Part shown: positions 1 to 11,117 of the stretch, piece after piece | Numbering within the stretch: position 1 is the stretch's first letter | Layout: each line of letters opens with the position of its first letter | Origin: Cephalotus follicularis | Taxonomy: Eukaryota > Streptophyta > Magnoliopsida > Oxalidales > Cephalotaceae | Length of the DNA stretch: 64,000 bases | Assembly (NCBI GenBank): GCA_001972305.1 | Contig: BDDD01000372.1 | Span: forward strand, 87,237 to 151,236 | Direction: 5' to 3' | Translations under genes and position numbers: made by a program | The notes under the pieces: generated by a model | The model's database searches: none | Told to the model about the DNA's origin: nothing | The model's input: the letters and a program-made list of their open reading frames with translations, nothing else

Positions 1-1099
1 ACAGATTTGTGAGGCGCTCCATTCCTTGGAGGAGCTGATTGAGCTGCTCTCTAGTGACGGGAGCTTGTTCTTGGGCCACAACTTGGCCGGCCTCAGGGAG
101 AGGAGGTGGGACCTCCTGTTGTTGGCTGCTTGTGGCTCCAAATTGGTTGTTATTCTTTCTCGGAGGCATGGTTGTTGATGATTTTTCGCTGCGTTTCCCA
201 CAGACGGCGCCAACTGTAGATGCAAAAATCCTTTCCTCAACAGTATCCTACGTGGAGGACTTTAATTTGTTGAGGGAAACACTGTTTAATACTCTGAGAT
301 GAAGGTTGAAGATGACTGAATGGTTGAGAATCCTTGCACAAAAGAGCACAAAAGTAGAAGGTCCAGGAGGTTGTTCTCCCGGGGACACTCCGACGCTCAA
401 GTTAGTGGTTGCACAGAGAATATAAGGTTCTTTAGGGTGCTAAAATGGCTGACCTTTGTACAGTTTGTGAAACTAGTATTTATAGAGCTGGTTGGTAACT
501 GTCTGAGCGTGAAAAATGAAGGTGATTATTATCTCCTAAGGAAATGTCGAGGATTTCGGTCATTTCCCTTGATCTCCGCTAAATTGGTTGGTACTTTCCT
601 TGTAGGACGTTTATCATATCTTATCTTTTCATATTTGAAAGAGTAAATCCCAGGAATGTAGGCCGATTTTATGGCCTTATCCTGCGGAGGACTAGGAGAA
701 AGAGGTTCTCTGGTCTCTTGTCCGCTTCAAGGTCTTCAACGTCAAGAGCTTCCTCAAGGGCCTGTGCCTGAACTATCAGGTCGTCCACAATGCTGTCAAG
801 AAAGAAGTCCCCGACGAAGCAGCCAGAGAGGATATCCTCGGCATTAATACCAAGGATGAGGTCCTCTGCCATACTGCCAAGGAGGAGGTCTCCTGTAATG
901 CAGTCAAAGAGGAAGTCCTCGGCACTGGAGCCGAGGAAGACGTCCTCCGCCATGTAACCAAGTAAGAGCTCCTCGGCTCTGATGTTTGAGAAGGATCTCC
1001 TCTCCTGTTTCGCTGACGTGTGTTTCTGAGCTTCCTCTGACCAGTGTCTATGTGAGCTTCAAAGCCCCTGGACACTTGGCTACGTCCGCGGAGGACACA
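1..1099 (-). mobile_element. Ty3/gypsy LTR element, 5' end only (Tat-like), cut by window edge
   Basis: Read on the minus strand, an LTR of about 885 bases (215-1,099) starts with TGTGTCC and ends in CTACA. It is followed at once by a primer-binding-type stretch (about 197-214, TTGGCGCCGTCTGTGGG), and a gag-like reading frame begins at base 169 (starts MPPRKNNN) and leaves the window at base 1. The TGGCGCC primer-site style is known from the Tat side of plant Ty3/gypsy elements; the lineage call is inference. The rest of the element lies left of the window, so wholeness and target duplication cannot be judged. No gene of the host is visible here. Confidence 0.75.
740..985. repeat. Imperfect tandem repeat of about 30 bases inside the gypsy LTR
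   Basis: Units built around GAGGTCCTC / GAAGTCCTCGGC followed by a TGCCAAGG-like spacer recur about seven times. The repetition keeps several frames open and produces Asp/Leu-rich spurious ORFs on the minus strand. I treat it as LTR-internal minisatellite, not as coding sequence. Confidence 0.6.
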
Positions 1100-1867
1100 T
1101 GTCCTTCTTGGTACAGATAGATTTTTCCCATATCAATTTCAATCAAACAGATCCAAATAAAATATATATTATAACCCAAGTATCTCTTAGTCTGTCATGC
1201 CAGGCCATGCTTATCAATTTTTCAGAATCGTGGCTGTCACATGAAAAACCTTTAATGATCAATAATCATATGATAATCGGCGGTCCCAATATAGAACACA
1301 TGTATACCTTTGCCAAATCTAATATTTAGTATTATAATATATACATTCTAACTTCACGACACAAGGTATTATTGTTACTAGTATTATATTTTTTTCAATG
1401 GAATTATATCATAAAATCAACAAACAGAAATTGAAGATAAACCAAAAATAAATGAATAATATACAAAGACACTCAAACTTTAAGATTCTATTTGAAAGTT
1501 TTAGAAAGAAAAGAAAAAAAGAGAAAAAAAAATAATACATATGTATGAAAAGAAAGAATTATTTTTTGTTTGAATAAATAGAAAAGAATATGAATAATTT
1601 ATTTTTGTTTAGAAAGGAAAAAAAGAAAAGAAAGGAAGACATTATACTTTTTTTACCCTTATATCCTTAGGGGGCATTTGATTCGCGACATATTTCGTGG
1701 GAATGCAACATTTTCATCAATCACGTTCCCGGACATCTTATTATTGGGAGTGTTATTCTCATGATGATATTTGGTTCAACAATATGGATTCTGAGAAATG
1801 TTTCATTCTAGTGTTTAGTTTAACATGAGAATGTGGTAGGAATCTAAGTAAAAATCTCATAATACTC
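1100..1867. other. AT-rich spacer, no gene seen
   Basis: Low-complexity A/T and A/G-rich DNA (notably 1,490-1,640) followed by a MITE-like stretch beginning near 1,670 (GGGGCATTTGATTC). No reading frame, RNA gene or clear promoter is supported. Confidence 0.5.
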
Positions 1868-2075
1868 TTAAACTGCGTTTGGTAACGCGTTTCGCATTAT
1901 CAAACGCAGTTTTGCGAACTGTTTTTTTCAAAACGCTGAAGGTTAGATGTTTGGTAAAAAATTAAAAACGCAGTTACGAAGAACGCGCGTCTCAATGGTT
2001 AATATCTCAGAACGCATTCCATTTATTGCGTTCTGGAGCATTGGCAGCGTTTCCACCACATCTCACTCTCGCTTG

Positions 2076-2082
<7 letters not shown>

Positions 2083-2114
<32 letters not shown>
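2083..2114. repeat. (CT)n microsatellite
   Basis: An almost pure CT run of about 32 bases. It explains the Arg/Glu-repeat frames on the opposite strand, which are not genes. Confidence 0.9.
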
Positions 2115-2117
<3 letters not shown>

Positions 2118-2299
2118 CTTCAACTAGGTGAGATCTTGTGCTCAAGAGATGCCTCGTGTTTGATTGAGTTTGAAACTTGAGGTGTATGTCTACAATTTTG
2201 GATTTCATGGAGGCTGATGTTATAGTGTTGGGTATGATATGGGTTTTGTAGGTTGGGTATGATATGGGTAGTATAAAGGTGCGGACAGATAGTGAGAGA

Positions 2300-3340
2300 G
2301 AGACGCAGGGCACCTTCATGGGGCGATCGCCGAGCGATTGTGTAGCGCTGGCCGTTCATGCAATGATTGAGTAGGAGAAACACTTCTCCTTCTCCTTCCT
2401 TTCCCTTCCTTCTCCCTGGCGGCAAAGCTTGAAGTTTTGTCGCCACAACTTCTCTTTCCACCGACTGAGTTGTTTTGTCGTCCTATTTACATTGGCCTCT
2501 TTTTCTCAGTGCTTTCGTGAGCTGATGTGAGATTTTCCTTGGTAGGTCTCATCCTCCGGTGGCTTCTTTCCTCGAGCTCTCCTTTGAAGGAGGAGTTTGG
2601 CAGCTTGATGCTTGAACTTAGGTTAGTCGCACCTCCAAAACCTTTATTCTAGCATCATGAGCTTTTCGTCTCCTTCTTCTGGGTTGAGCTTTGGGCTGAG
2701 GCATACCAGTTGCATTCATGTGCACATTTGGTGGGGACGTAGCCCTGCCTTTATGGCTCATTATCCCCCTGGCTGTTTGGTGCTGGTGGAGCGTTTTGCC
2801 TGGTGCCCTGCTATAGTTTTCCTTGAGGTGTAGCGTGGTTGGCATCCCTTTTGGTTGTCTGTTGGGGCGTGTCTTGTGGGTTTCTTCGGGTTGCTGCTGT
2901 TCTCTGACGCCTCGGAGTAGTCAGTCATTGCTCTATTTGTGGTGAGCAGTTTCAATCCAGGATTGTGACGGTCCTTGTTTATAAGGTCCAGGCAGTTCTT
3001 GTCTCAGTGGAGGTCATGGTCAATTGTTGTGGGCCTGGATGCTCTTGTGATGTGTTCTCTGAAGCTTTTAGCTGCCCTGGCAGAGTGCTGGTCATGTGTA
3101 GCTGATAGATCATGGAGTGGAGTGTTGAGCTTGTTGTTAGCTATTGACTCCCATTTGTTCCCAGTTGGTTGTTGTTGTTGCTGGCAGTTTGTTCCCCTGA
3201 AATCTGATTGCAGGGACCCTAGCCTTGAGGTTAGGATGTAGCCGTGGGATGTGGTATCATGGAGCTGACCCCGGTTGCATCTTGGGTTGGCTGTGTATAT
3301 GGTTTCCAGATAATGTGAATTGATTTACGTGGAAATATCG
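2300..3340. other. GC-richer filler of the Pack-type element, unidentified
   Basis: This kilobase is clearly richer in G and C than its surroundings and reads like transcribed or captured DNA (many short open frames on both strands, none long). I recognise no protein or RNA family in it. It lies directly before the MUS81 fragment and may be more captured sequence, but that is inference. Confidence 0.35.
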
Positions 3341-4123
3341 TTCTACCGAATACTGATTCCATTCATCTTGGTAAGAAACCCAAAGAAGCCAAACGTTATA
3401 TGCCACAAAGGAGTTCTGTGGCATATGCATTATTGATTACCCTACACAGGTCAAATGGACACTTACATTTCTCTATGCTATTTTTTTGTGAAGATATATT
3501 TAGATTACAAAACTACAAAATCTTGTCATAAGGGGGACTACAAATGGGAATGAATTTATGCGTAAACAGGAACTTATTGACGCAGCAGAAGCAAGTGGGC
3601 TTTCTGGGGTGCCAATTACGTATGCCAAATTGTTACATATGATTTTAGAATTCACTTTTATACTTTTCACTAGTTTTGGAGATAGACTGGTGGTTTCAAA
3701 ATATTTGGTTATTGCTCAGGCCATAAAAGGGGAGAGGGAAACCTGCAAAATTTGGAAGTTCTCCAAGAGACTGGTACAGCGGATGGAGCTACATGAAGAC
3801 ATTAGTAACCAATGGTTTAGTTGTAAAATCAAGTTGCCCGGCAAAGTATGGGCTTGCTTCGACACTTTCCTTCATCTTCTTACATTGTATATAATTCACT
3901 TCTACTTGTTTTTGGGTTTATATTTTTTTCTTCCTTCCAATCAATTTCTTTGAGAATTGTTTTCTATTATAGGTTTAAAATTCAAATTATCATGGTTCTT
4001 TATTTCTTTCAAAAGAAAATATGAGAGTATTTACCATATTATTTGATTACAAGAAATATTGAATGACATCTGTTTAGTTTTGATATTTGCATAAAGGAAG
4101 ATTTTCTATTAGATTATTATGTG

Positions 4124-6774
4124 TGTAATAACCGTAATTTTACATTTAATGTATATTATATAAATAATGAATAATTATACATTGAATTGAAGTTAATGCT
4201 TAATTGTCCATTGATTCAGCTAATAGTTGTTATTGGGTTAAGCTGATGGCTTAATTGAATGGAATTAAGATGAATGGAGGACTAAATTGAATTATATTGG
4301 AAATTATTTGAAAAAAGCTTGGGAAGCTGAAATTTGGCACATAAACGTCGACGCCAAGGAAAGACGTCGATGCCTTGAACATACAGGTGTTCTGATACAT
4401 GCCCTAAAAATCTGGTGCATAAACATCGATGCCAGAAACAGACGTCGACGCTTTGAACCCAGACAGGTGTTTTGATACGTGTCGATTGAAAGAGAACAAC
4501 GTAAATGTTGACGCCAAAGAGAAAGACGTCGACGCCTTGAGCCCAGATAGGTGTTCTGATGCGTGTCAATGGAAGGAGAACAAATGGCTTTTAACTTGGA
4601 CAGGTGTTTTGCTGATGTTAGATAAAAAGAAACGTGACAAACAATGGAGAAGCCAGCAGCAAGAGGCGCCAGCTGCTAACTGAGGGAGAGATCAGTGTCT
4701 TGGCTGCTGTAACCTGTAAAGCTGAGGAAAAATCTGTGAGGTTAATGGAGTTAGAGAGAGAAGAGAAAGTGTTGAAAGTTTGAGTTAGAAGATTTGATGA
4801 ATCACTAAGATGAATTCTTTATATAAGCTACTGTTGTGAGTTAAGTTAGGAATTAGAAATCTTCTAAGAAAGAGAGAAATCAATCTGATGTACTGAGTTT
4901 GCAAGCTAAAAATGGAGTTCAAAGTGGAACTTGAAGCTTGAACTGTATTGGTAAGCTTCTGGTTGAATTCAATGGTTAGTGTTACAGTTAATCAGTTATA
5001 TATACTGAGTTTTGTATATGATGTGAACATGCAAAATGGATTGTTTCTGTGGAATTATGGAAGATTGAATTGTTGGAGGAGTATTGGAACACTAAAGAGA
5101 AGAATCAATCCGAATTGATTCTGGGATAGCATATGAGGTAGAATTTATGACATGTTTATGAAGATATAACATGTATATTGTGTTAGGATAGTTTATATGT
5201 ACTTGCATGTCGATGTTAGACTGAATTAAAATGTTAAATTCATGCTCTGTTTTGGAATGGCTATGGTTGAATGGTCTGTTATGCTGAGAATGACGCACAA
5301 ACAAAGGTTAGACGTTGACGCCAAAGAAGAAAAACGTTGACACTTACGGTCCCTGCCTTAAAAAGCACCGACGCCAAAGAGAAACGTTGACGCTTAAGGT
5401 TCCTACCTTAACGCATCGACGCCAAAGAGAAACGTTGACTCTTAAGGTTCCTACCTTAATGCGTCGACCCCAAGGAGAAAAACGTTGACGCCTTACTGAA
5501 ACCGTCGATATTTTTATCCTGTTTATGTTCGATAACGTCGACTCCTTACTGAAACAGTCGATATTTTCTCCTGTTTATGTTTGATAAACGTCAACGCCTA
5601 AGAGGAAAACGTTGACGCCTTACTGAAACAGTTGATATTTTTATCCTGTTTATATTTGATTCTCATGAGGTTACACTGGCTTTCATATTGAATGATTCTA
5701 ATAATCAATCATTGTTATGTGTAGTCAGATTATATGAATTGAACAGATTATGCATCATTACTGCTTTGATTCTTGAAATCGATAGTGATTACCCACTTGT
5801 TAGCAAATTGCATATTACTTGAAAGTAATAACTGTTATAGATATGTTATATCTACCAAAGTAATTTATATAACTACTACTATTTCAAGTATTTCAAGAAC
5901 TGAGTGCTATATGCACAACTGAATGTTTTAAACATTACTGTTTTCTCTAATGAGAACCTACTATTACTGTTATACTATTTTCTCTACCAATGAGAACTAC
6001 TGTTTATATTACATTATATATATAATAAACTGAATTGATTGTGATTGACTATCTATTAGTCTAGCGATCGGAGTGTATCACTGACTACAGAGGTGGGCCT
6101 AGGTGCCAGGAGTTGGCTAGAGCTTATAAACCAAATTTATCTGCCTTGCAGATCTTGACTGTTAATTGTCCGCTAAATTCTGGTAATACTGTTTACCTTT
6201 TCTATCATCATCGGAGTGTAGGTAATAGTTAGGTGGTGCATCGTTGGGGCTAGGAGGTAGCGATGTGTGACACCCATTGGTATTTGGACAACTTGATTGA
6301 TTGTACATTTTGTGGTATTCTTGATATCTGTTTGTTTGCAGCCACTTGACATGGTTTCTTATATATATTGATTAATATATATACTTTATTGAAATATAAA
6401 CTGTCATACATGATTACATCTGTATATTCGTTTTCATGCGTATTTTCTACTTAGCCGAGTAGACAAAAGGCTAATAACTACAAATTTCAGATTGACGAGA
6501 TTTGGACACGTGCCGTTGAAGCCTTACATTGAAGAATTTTATTTAAGGTTTTAATTTGTAATTAATTCATACCCTTGTTATAATTACATTATCGATATGT
6601 AATATATAACTTTGGAATTGTAATAAGTTTAAGCATGTAGTATGAGCTACATGTGTATACTATTTTGGACAATCCAGTATTATTTATGCTTCCATAAATA
6701 TTAAGAGTTTTAATTAATTGATAAATAGTGGATTAACTGATTAACCATGTGTTAATAAAAATCGGGGTGTGACA
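4124..6774. mobile_element. Solo LTR, 2.65 kb, probably Ty3/gypsy
   Basis: The unit starts TGTAATAACCG, ends CGGGGTGTGACA, and is flanked by a perfect five-base duplication ATGTG (4,119-4,123 and 6,775-6,779). No internal coding region or second LTR is present, so this is the recombination remnant of an LTR element. The GGGGTGTGACA-type end is common in chromovirus-like plant gypsy LTRs; family assignment is inference. It sits inside the intron of the MUS81 fragment and is therefore younger than that fragment's capture or duplication. Confidence 0.85.
4333..5640. repeat. Dispersed GTCGACGCC-type imperfect repeats within the solo LTR
   Basis: Two clusters (about 4,340-4,560 and 5,305-5,640) repeat a core AACGTCGACGCCAAAGAGAAA / AACGTTGACGCTTAAGG with spacing of about 50-75 bases, decaying by CG to TG changes as expected from methylated cytosine loss. 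The short ORFs over 4,280-4,680 arise from this repetition. Confidence 0.7.
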
Positions 6775-6779
6775 ATGTG

Positions 6780-7263
6780 GAGTTCTCTTTACCTTGTTAG
6801 TAACTTCTGGTGTGCCTGTTTTGCATTATTACTGTGCATTTTCAAATGAAAGGCCATGTCTACTCCAGTGGGTTGAGGGTGCTCCCTAGATGATGGATTA
6901 CCAATATGCATTTTGATTTCCATAACATAACCAATGTTTAGGGTATCTAGGAGTACCTTGCAAATGTACTTCCGATGTTTGAGTTGAATTTTGGGGTATC
7001 GACCTTTAGTTTATGATTAGAGTCTTGATATGGAAGGCAAAAGGGGGTTGTAGTTCATATGTATAACACATCAATATTTTGTGACATGAATAGTGGCTTC
7101 AAGGCTGGTTCTTAGCCTTCTACTCTAGATTTTGATAATTCATGCTTTATATGGATTCAGTTTAATAGAATTGATGGAGAATTTTAACAGTTCAGTTGAT
7201 GCATACTTGTTCAATTTTTATATGATCTTCTTTGTATGAGTAATGAGTATCATTATGTTGTAG
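6780..7263 (+). other. Right part of the MUS81-fragment intron
   Basis: After the LTR's target duplication the intron resumes and ends in a pyrimidine-poor but usable TTGTAG acceptor at 7,263. No other feature seen. Confidence 0.5.
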
Positions 7264-7515
7264 GTACATGCTAACTCTGGAAGGCAGGGAAGTAGCACGT
7301 GAATGTCTCTCATGAGATCTGGTTTGGCAGATACCGCTGAGAATTCGGCTGATGACAAAGTTTCTGATTTCGAGTTTGCTCGCCTTGACTCATCTAGGGA
7401 ACTGGCATTGCCATATGTTGGAATGCGTGGGTAGAAGAAATCAATCGATGTTCCTCCTGAATCTCTTGAAAGAGTATGGTTTTAAGTAGCCTTTAGAATT
7501 ATTCTAATGTACTCT

Positions 7516-7656
7516 AGGAACCCTGAAGATGCAGATGAAATCCAAGATGTTCAAAGTTAGGCTACCCGCATATCAGAAAGTGCAACTCAAGGAGGAGGAA
7601 GAGAAATGGAGATTATACGTGATGCCATTGCTCGCAGTTTAATGGCATCTTGTTAG
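7516..7656 (+). pseudogene. Second coding scrap of unknown origin next to the MUS81 fragment
   Basis: A 47-codon frame (NPEDADEIQDVQS..., later GGREMEIIRDAIARSLM, stop at 7,654) with one internal TAG at 7,558. Its composition looks like the end of a real protein, but it does not continue MUS81, whose next segment I would expect to read like a UBA-type MGYS stretch. It may come from another gene, or be an unannotated alternative tail. I do not recognise the family. Confidence 0.4.
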
Positions 7657-8025
7657 TTATTTTATATCTTGCCTATTTTTAATTAAACTGAGACCAATTA
7701 AATGTATCGTATTGTAATATGTTTTTGAATATGGAGATTAATTATTTTATTTCTTGACTATTTATTAATATAATGAGTACAATTAAGTTCATGTTAATTT
7801 GTATTTTTTAATATAATTACAATTCTTGAGTATTTTTATTTAAGCATAACAAATAAAATGTTACATTATATAAATATGTAAAAAAACAAATTAATAAATA
7901 AATAATCAAATTATAAATATTATCATTATTATGTCTATTTTAATAAATTTATACATTTACAACAATGTCATAAAAAGATTTATCAAATACATAAACAATA
8001 CACTTTTTGTCAGAAAGCACTTTCT
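7657..8025. other. AT-rich subterminal part of the Pack-type element
   Basis: Very AT-rich; no gene, RNA or repeat array recognised. Confidence 0.4.
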
Positions 8026-8153
8026 CATACAGCATTACCAAATAGCTTCAGTCACAGTACAACTTTCTCCCACAACACTTTTACCCACAACACCATCCTG
8101 CAACATTTTTTCTCACAGCATTTTCTCTCACAACATTACCAAACAGAGCTTTA

Positions 8154-8176
8154 CTATATATCATATTCGATTACAG

Positions 8177-8214
<38 letters not shown>

Positions 8215-9195
8215 CACGCGCGCAAGCGCACGCGCGTGTTTGTGATTTTTTATTAAAATTAATTCACATATTAAAAAGAAGGATAAAAGAGTACTTTTAT
8301 TGTTTATTCCTATGAGAATGTTGGATTCCCACTATTTTTGGTAAGAATCAATGATAAATGATTTTCATAGGATTCCCATTAGAATGTAATATTCTCAGGT
8401 CTTCGAATAAAACTCCAACATCTATAAATATTCCTGAGAATGAGAGATGTCCTAGACCAAACGTACAATTAATGATTTCTTTGATTTTTTTTTTGTTTGT
8501 TAGAATTACCCTACGTTTTTTAGGACAAAATATGCATTTTAAAAAAATTCATTAAACCAACTTTCCTTTTTCTCACAATCTCTCGTTTCCTTGTGATTCT
8601 TTCCCTATCCCTTATAATAAACTTCCAAACAACTCTTCCATTTTTTTTTTCTTTCTCTCCGTCCAACCAAACATAGATAAAACTCAATAGTATACAAAGG
8701 GATTGAAGATTTTTTTTTTTTATAATGAAAACAATGGATAGAAGCAATTGAATCATTCTCACCAATTTCATATCCTCATTTCATGCTTTCACAATTTTAG
8801 TTTTTGACTCTTTGTTGTTACACCTAATTATTCTTGAGAATGAAATCACCCTTAGCCTGACTAATGGTTGAAGGTGTGAGCTTGATTTAATTTGGATCAA
8901 AGTTCATATTCTTATCATCTACTAAAAGCATGATTGACCTACCATACAGAACCTGTCGGTGTAAACCTTACGTAGATGGATCCGCCTAGCATATAGTGCA
9001 AGTAGATGGCCTGATGAGATTGAACTTTTGAAAGAAAAGAATCTTGTGGTTCACGGACATTTTAGGAACTTGTTAGCTTTGGCCCAAATATGTGGGCGCA
9101 AAAATGACCCGCAACTCTAGGTCTTCGCTGTTCAGTTTGGAGAGAGAGCAAAACGCTCAAAGTCCACTAAAGATAAGTTCCAAGTCTTAAATTCA
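8154..9195. other. Spacer with a TA/TG/CG microsatellite and MITE debris
   Basis: A compound microsatellite, (TA)n then (TG)n then CG-rich, lies at 8,180-8,235. The stretch 8,290-8,470 (AATGTTGGATTCCC..., ending near CCTAGACCAAACGTAC) resembles a MITE arm related to 1,670-1,860, suggesting the Pack-type element landed inside an older MITE, but the match is loose. The rest is T/A-rich with no gene seen. Confidence 0.4.
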
Positions 9196-9906
9196 AGGCT
9201 TAAATATCATATAAATACCTGAATTTAATAACTTTAATCACATTTTCCTGGTCACTTAAGTATTTTAAAGTGATAACTTTAATCACTTACTTATTTACTT
9301 ATTTAAATTTTATTTCTGATCACTTAACTAATTACCTCAACTTGATAACGTTGACCACTTACCTACGTGAATTTTATATTTTATTACCTATTAAAGTTAT
9401 TTCAACTTGACGGTCTTGACTATTATAACCATAATCTACTTAACATTATTTAGGTTAGTCTACAGTTAAATATATGCGCATCTGAGTTCGTTTTTTGTAA
9501 TGATTTTTTGTAAAAAAAAAAATGAGTCGTGTAAATTTTTTGGACGAAATATATTAAGTTTGATTTTGAGTAGTAAAAGTTGGAGTGTACGTGATTTTTT
9601 TATAATAAGGTTGAAGATTTCTGATGTGTTACATTAATACGTATTTAACGGTAGACTAATCTAAAGTAACGTTAGGTACATAACTAGTTACAAAAGCAAT
9701 TTGAGATTTTAAGTGACTAAAAATAAAATTCAGGTAGGTAAATGACCAAAGTTGTCAAGTTCACGTACGTAACTGATCAAAAATAAATTTTAAGTAGGTA
9801 AGTGACAGAAGTTAACAAGTTTATATACTAAGTGACCAAAAATAAAATTTAGATAAGTAATTGATCAAAATTGTCAAATTCAGATACCTACGTGATATTT
9901 AAGCCT
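9196..9906. mobile_element. MITE with long terminal inverted repeats and subterminal direct repeats
   Basis: The left end AGGCTTAAATATCAT.. and the reverse complement of the right end AGGCTTAAATATCAC.. match for more than 40 bases with a few differences. Inward of each end a unit containing AGTGACCAAAAATAAAATTT (or its complement) recurs about every 60-70 bases. There is no coding capacity. I could not find a convincing target duplication, so the superfamily stays open. Confidence 0.75.
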
Positions 9907-11112
9907 AATTTTTAAGGCCTTGGACAGTGTTGAACCTTTAGTGTTTGATCAATTTAATGTCCAAACGTTAATTTTAATCAATTATATATCTAAACTCGAA
10001 AAAAAAGTAAACAATTAAATGCATCTGATAATATTTTCGTCTAATCAAATTTGTTGTCGTGGTTGACAATATCAACATTAAATTAATAAATATTTTTATT
10101 ATTTGTCTTTGCTGATGTGAAACAAACGACACTCTTTGTCTTGTGACATTCGTAAAAACACACTAAGTGTCCCTTTAATACTATTTTTGGGTTGATAAAA
10201 CACTTTTGACACTAAAAAGAAATACTACTTTGTGTTTGTTAAATAAGAATCTAATTGAGTTTAGGTAAAAATAATTTTTACTTAATGTTTACTAAATAAG
10301 AATTTAATTAAGTTTTAATAAAAACAGTTTTCATATTTTCTTATGAGAAAACACTTTTGGATTGGACTTAAATATATTGATTAGAAAATTAGTTTAATGG
10401 AACACGTGTTATTTTCACACGATATTTTTATTAAGAGTACTTTCGTACGCTAATTTTGTGATACGCAAGTCAATACCAAATAGACTCTGAATCTCTCTCT
10501 ACGTCTCTAACATGTTTCTATGCCATGAATAACTCCTTTTCCCACCACCAAAATCACCACCACCACTTTCACCAAACACTATCACCAAACAGGACCCGTA
10601 TCCCACTATCGAACTTCACGGTTCAACTTGTCTCCCTCAAACTCCAAACCAAACCCAGAATTGTCCAAACCTCCATCTCCCCCTTTCCAAATCCTCCCCG
10701 AAACTTCATTATGTTCTGCTATCAGGACCACTGGAGGAACCCCTCAAGATCTGCACTTATTTTAGTCACTGATTAAATCTTTGAATGTTTGTTAAAATAA
10801 ATTAAAAAAAAAAAGAGGAAGAAAAAAGGAAAAATGAAAGAAGGAGAAGAGAGGGAGGCGAGAACGTCGAGATTACGACCGGTTGGAGGTAGAGGCATAA
10901 AAACATTATATAAGTGACAATATATATTTTGTTTATGTTTCAATTTTACTTCTCCGTTATCTTTCCGTTTTACTATTGGTCAACGAAAGCGCAAAATTCG
11001 AACAAAATAGGTAATATATAGTATAGACATCATATTGATCACATTTAAGAACTACATTAAAACCACCTATTCGGGGTAAAAGTTAAAAAAAAAAAAATCG
11101 GTATTCAAGTTC
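9907..11112. other. AT-rich intergenic DNA, no supported gene
   Basis: Two imperfect copies of a roughly 65-base unit containing AAATAAGAATCTAATT lie near 10,230-10,350. A short C/A-rich frame at 10,525-10,776 (His/Thr/Pro-rich) has no homology I recognise and no codon structure that sets it apart from composition; I do not call it a gene. Confidence 0.4.
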
Positions 11113-11117
11113 TTATG

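Larger units (their letters stand above)
3370..7473 (+). pseudogene. MUS81: MUS81 endonuclease gene fragment, internal exons only
   Basis: Four exon-like blocks with matching splice phases read as an internal part of plant MUS81, the catalytic partner of the EME1 crossover-junction endonuclease in DNA repair. Block a (3,370-3,449) gives GKKPKEAKRYMPQ..VAYALLITLHR; block b (3,533-3,619) gives TTNGNEFMRKQELIDAAEA; block c (3,720-3,845) gives GRGKP..WYSGWS..LVVKSSCPAK; block d (7,264-7,473) gives YMLTLEGREVARECL.., ending PPESLER. This is the winged-helix region N-terminal to the nuclease domain; neither the N-terminal HhH region nor the ERCC4-type catalytic domain is present. It is dead: an in-frame TAA opens block c, block d has a two-base insertion after ECL and a TAG near its end. 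Introns survive, so it came from genomic DNA and not from mRNA. The intron between c and d holds the solo LTR at 4,124-6,774. Confidence 0.8.
1871..8150. mobile_element. Pack-type DNA transposon candidate (PIF/Harbinger-like ends) carrying host gene pieces
   Basis: The left end (AACTGCGTTTGGTAACG) and the reverse complement of the right end (AGCTCTGTTTGGTAATG) match over their core TTTGGTAA, and each is flanked by TTA (1,868-1,870 and 8,151-8,153), the usual PIF/Harbinger target duplication. Both ends have subterminal copies of the same motif (about 1,900-1,965 and 8,025-8,150). No transposase is visible, so it would be non-autonomous. Inside lie a MUS81 fragment, a second coding scrap and a later solo LTR insertion. 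The terminal repeats are short and imperfect, so the boundaries are tentative; the alternative is a decayed gene copy that merely sits between MITEs. Confidence 0.4.

Noticed and set aside
669-1075. Asp/Leu/Glu-repeat proteins on the minus strand
   Set aside because: They follow the 30-base DNA tandem repeat in several overlapping frames and lie inside an LTR.
1668-8470. An outer MITE surrounding the Pack-type element
   Set aside because: The proposed arms (GGGGCATTTGATTC and CCTAGACCAAACGTAC) match too loosely to claim; mentioned only as debris.
10525-10776. His/Thr/Pro-rich ORF
   Set aside because: Low-complexity CCA/CAC codons at the start, no homology recognised and no gene context.
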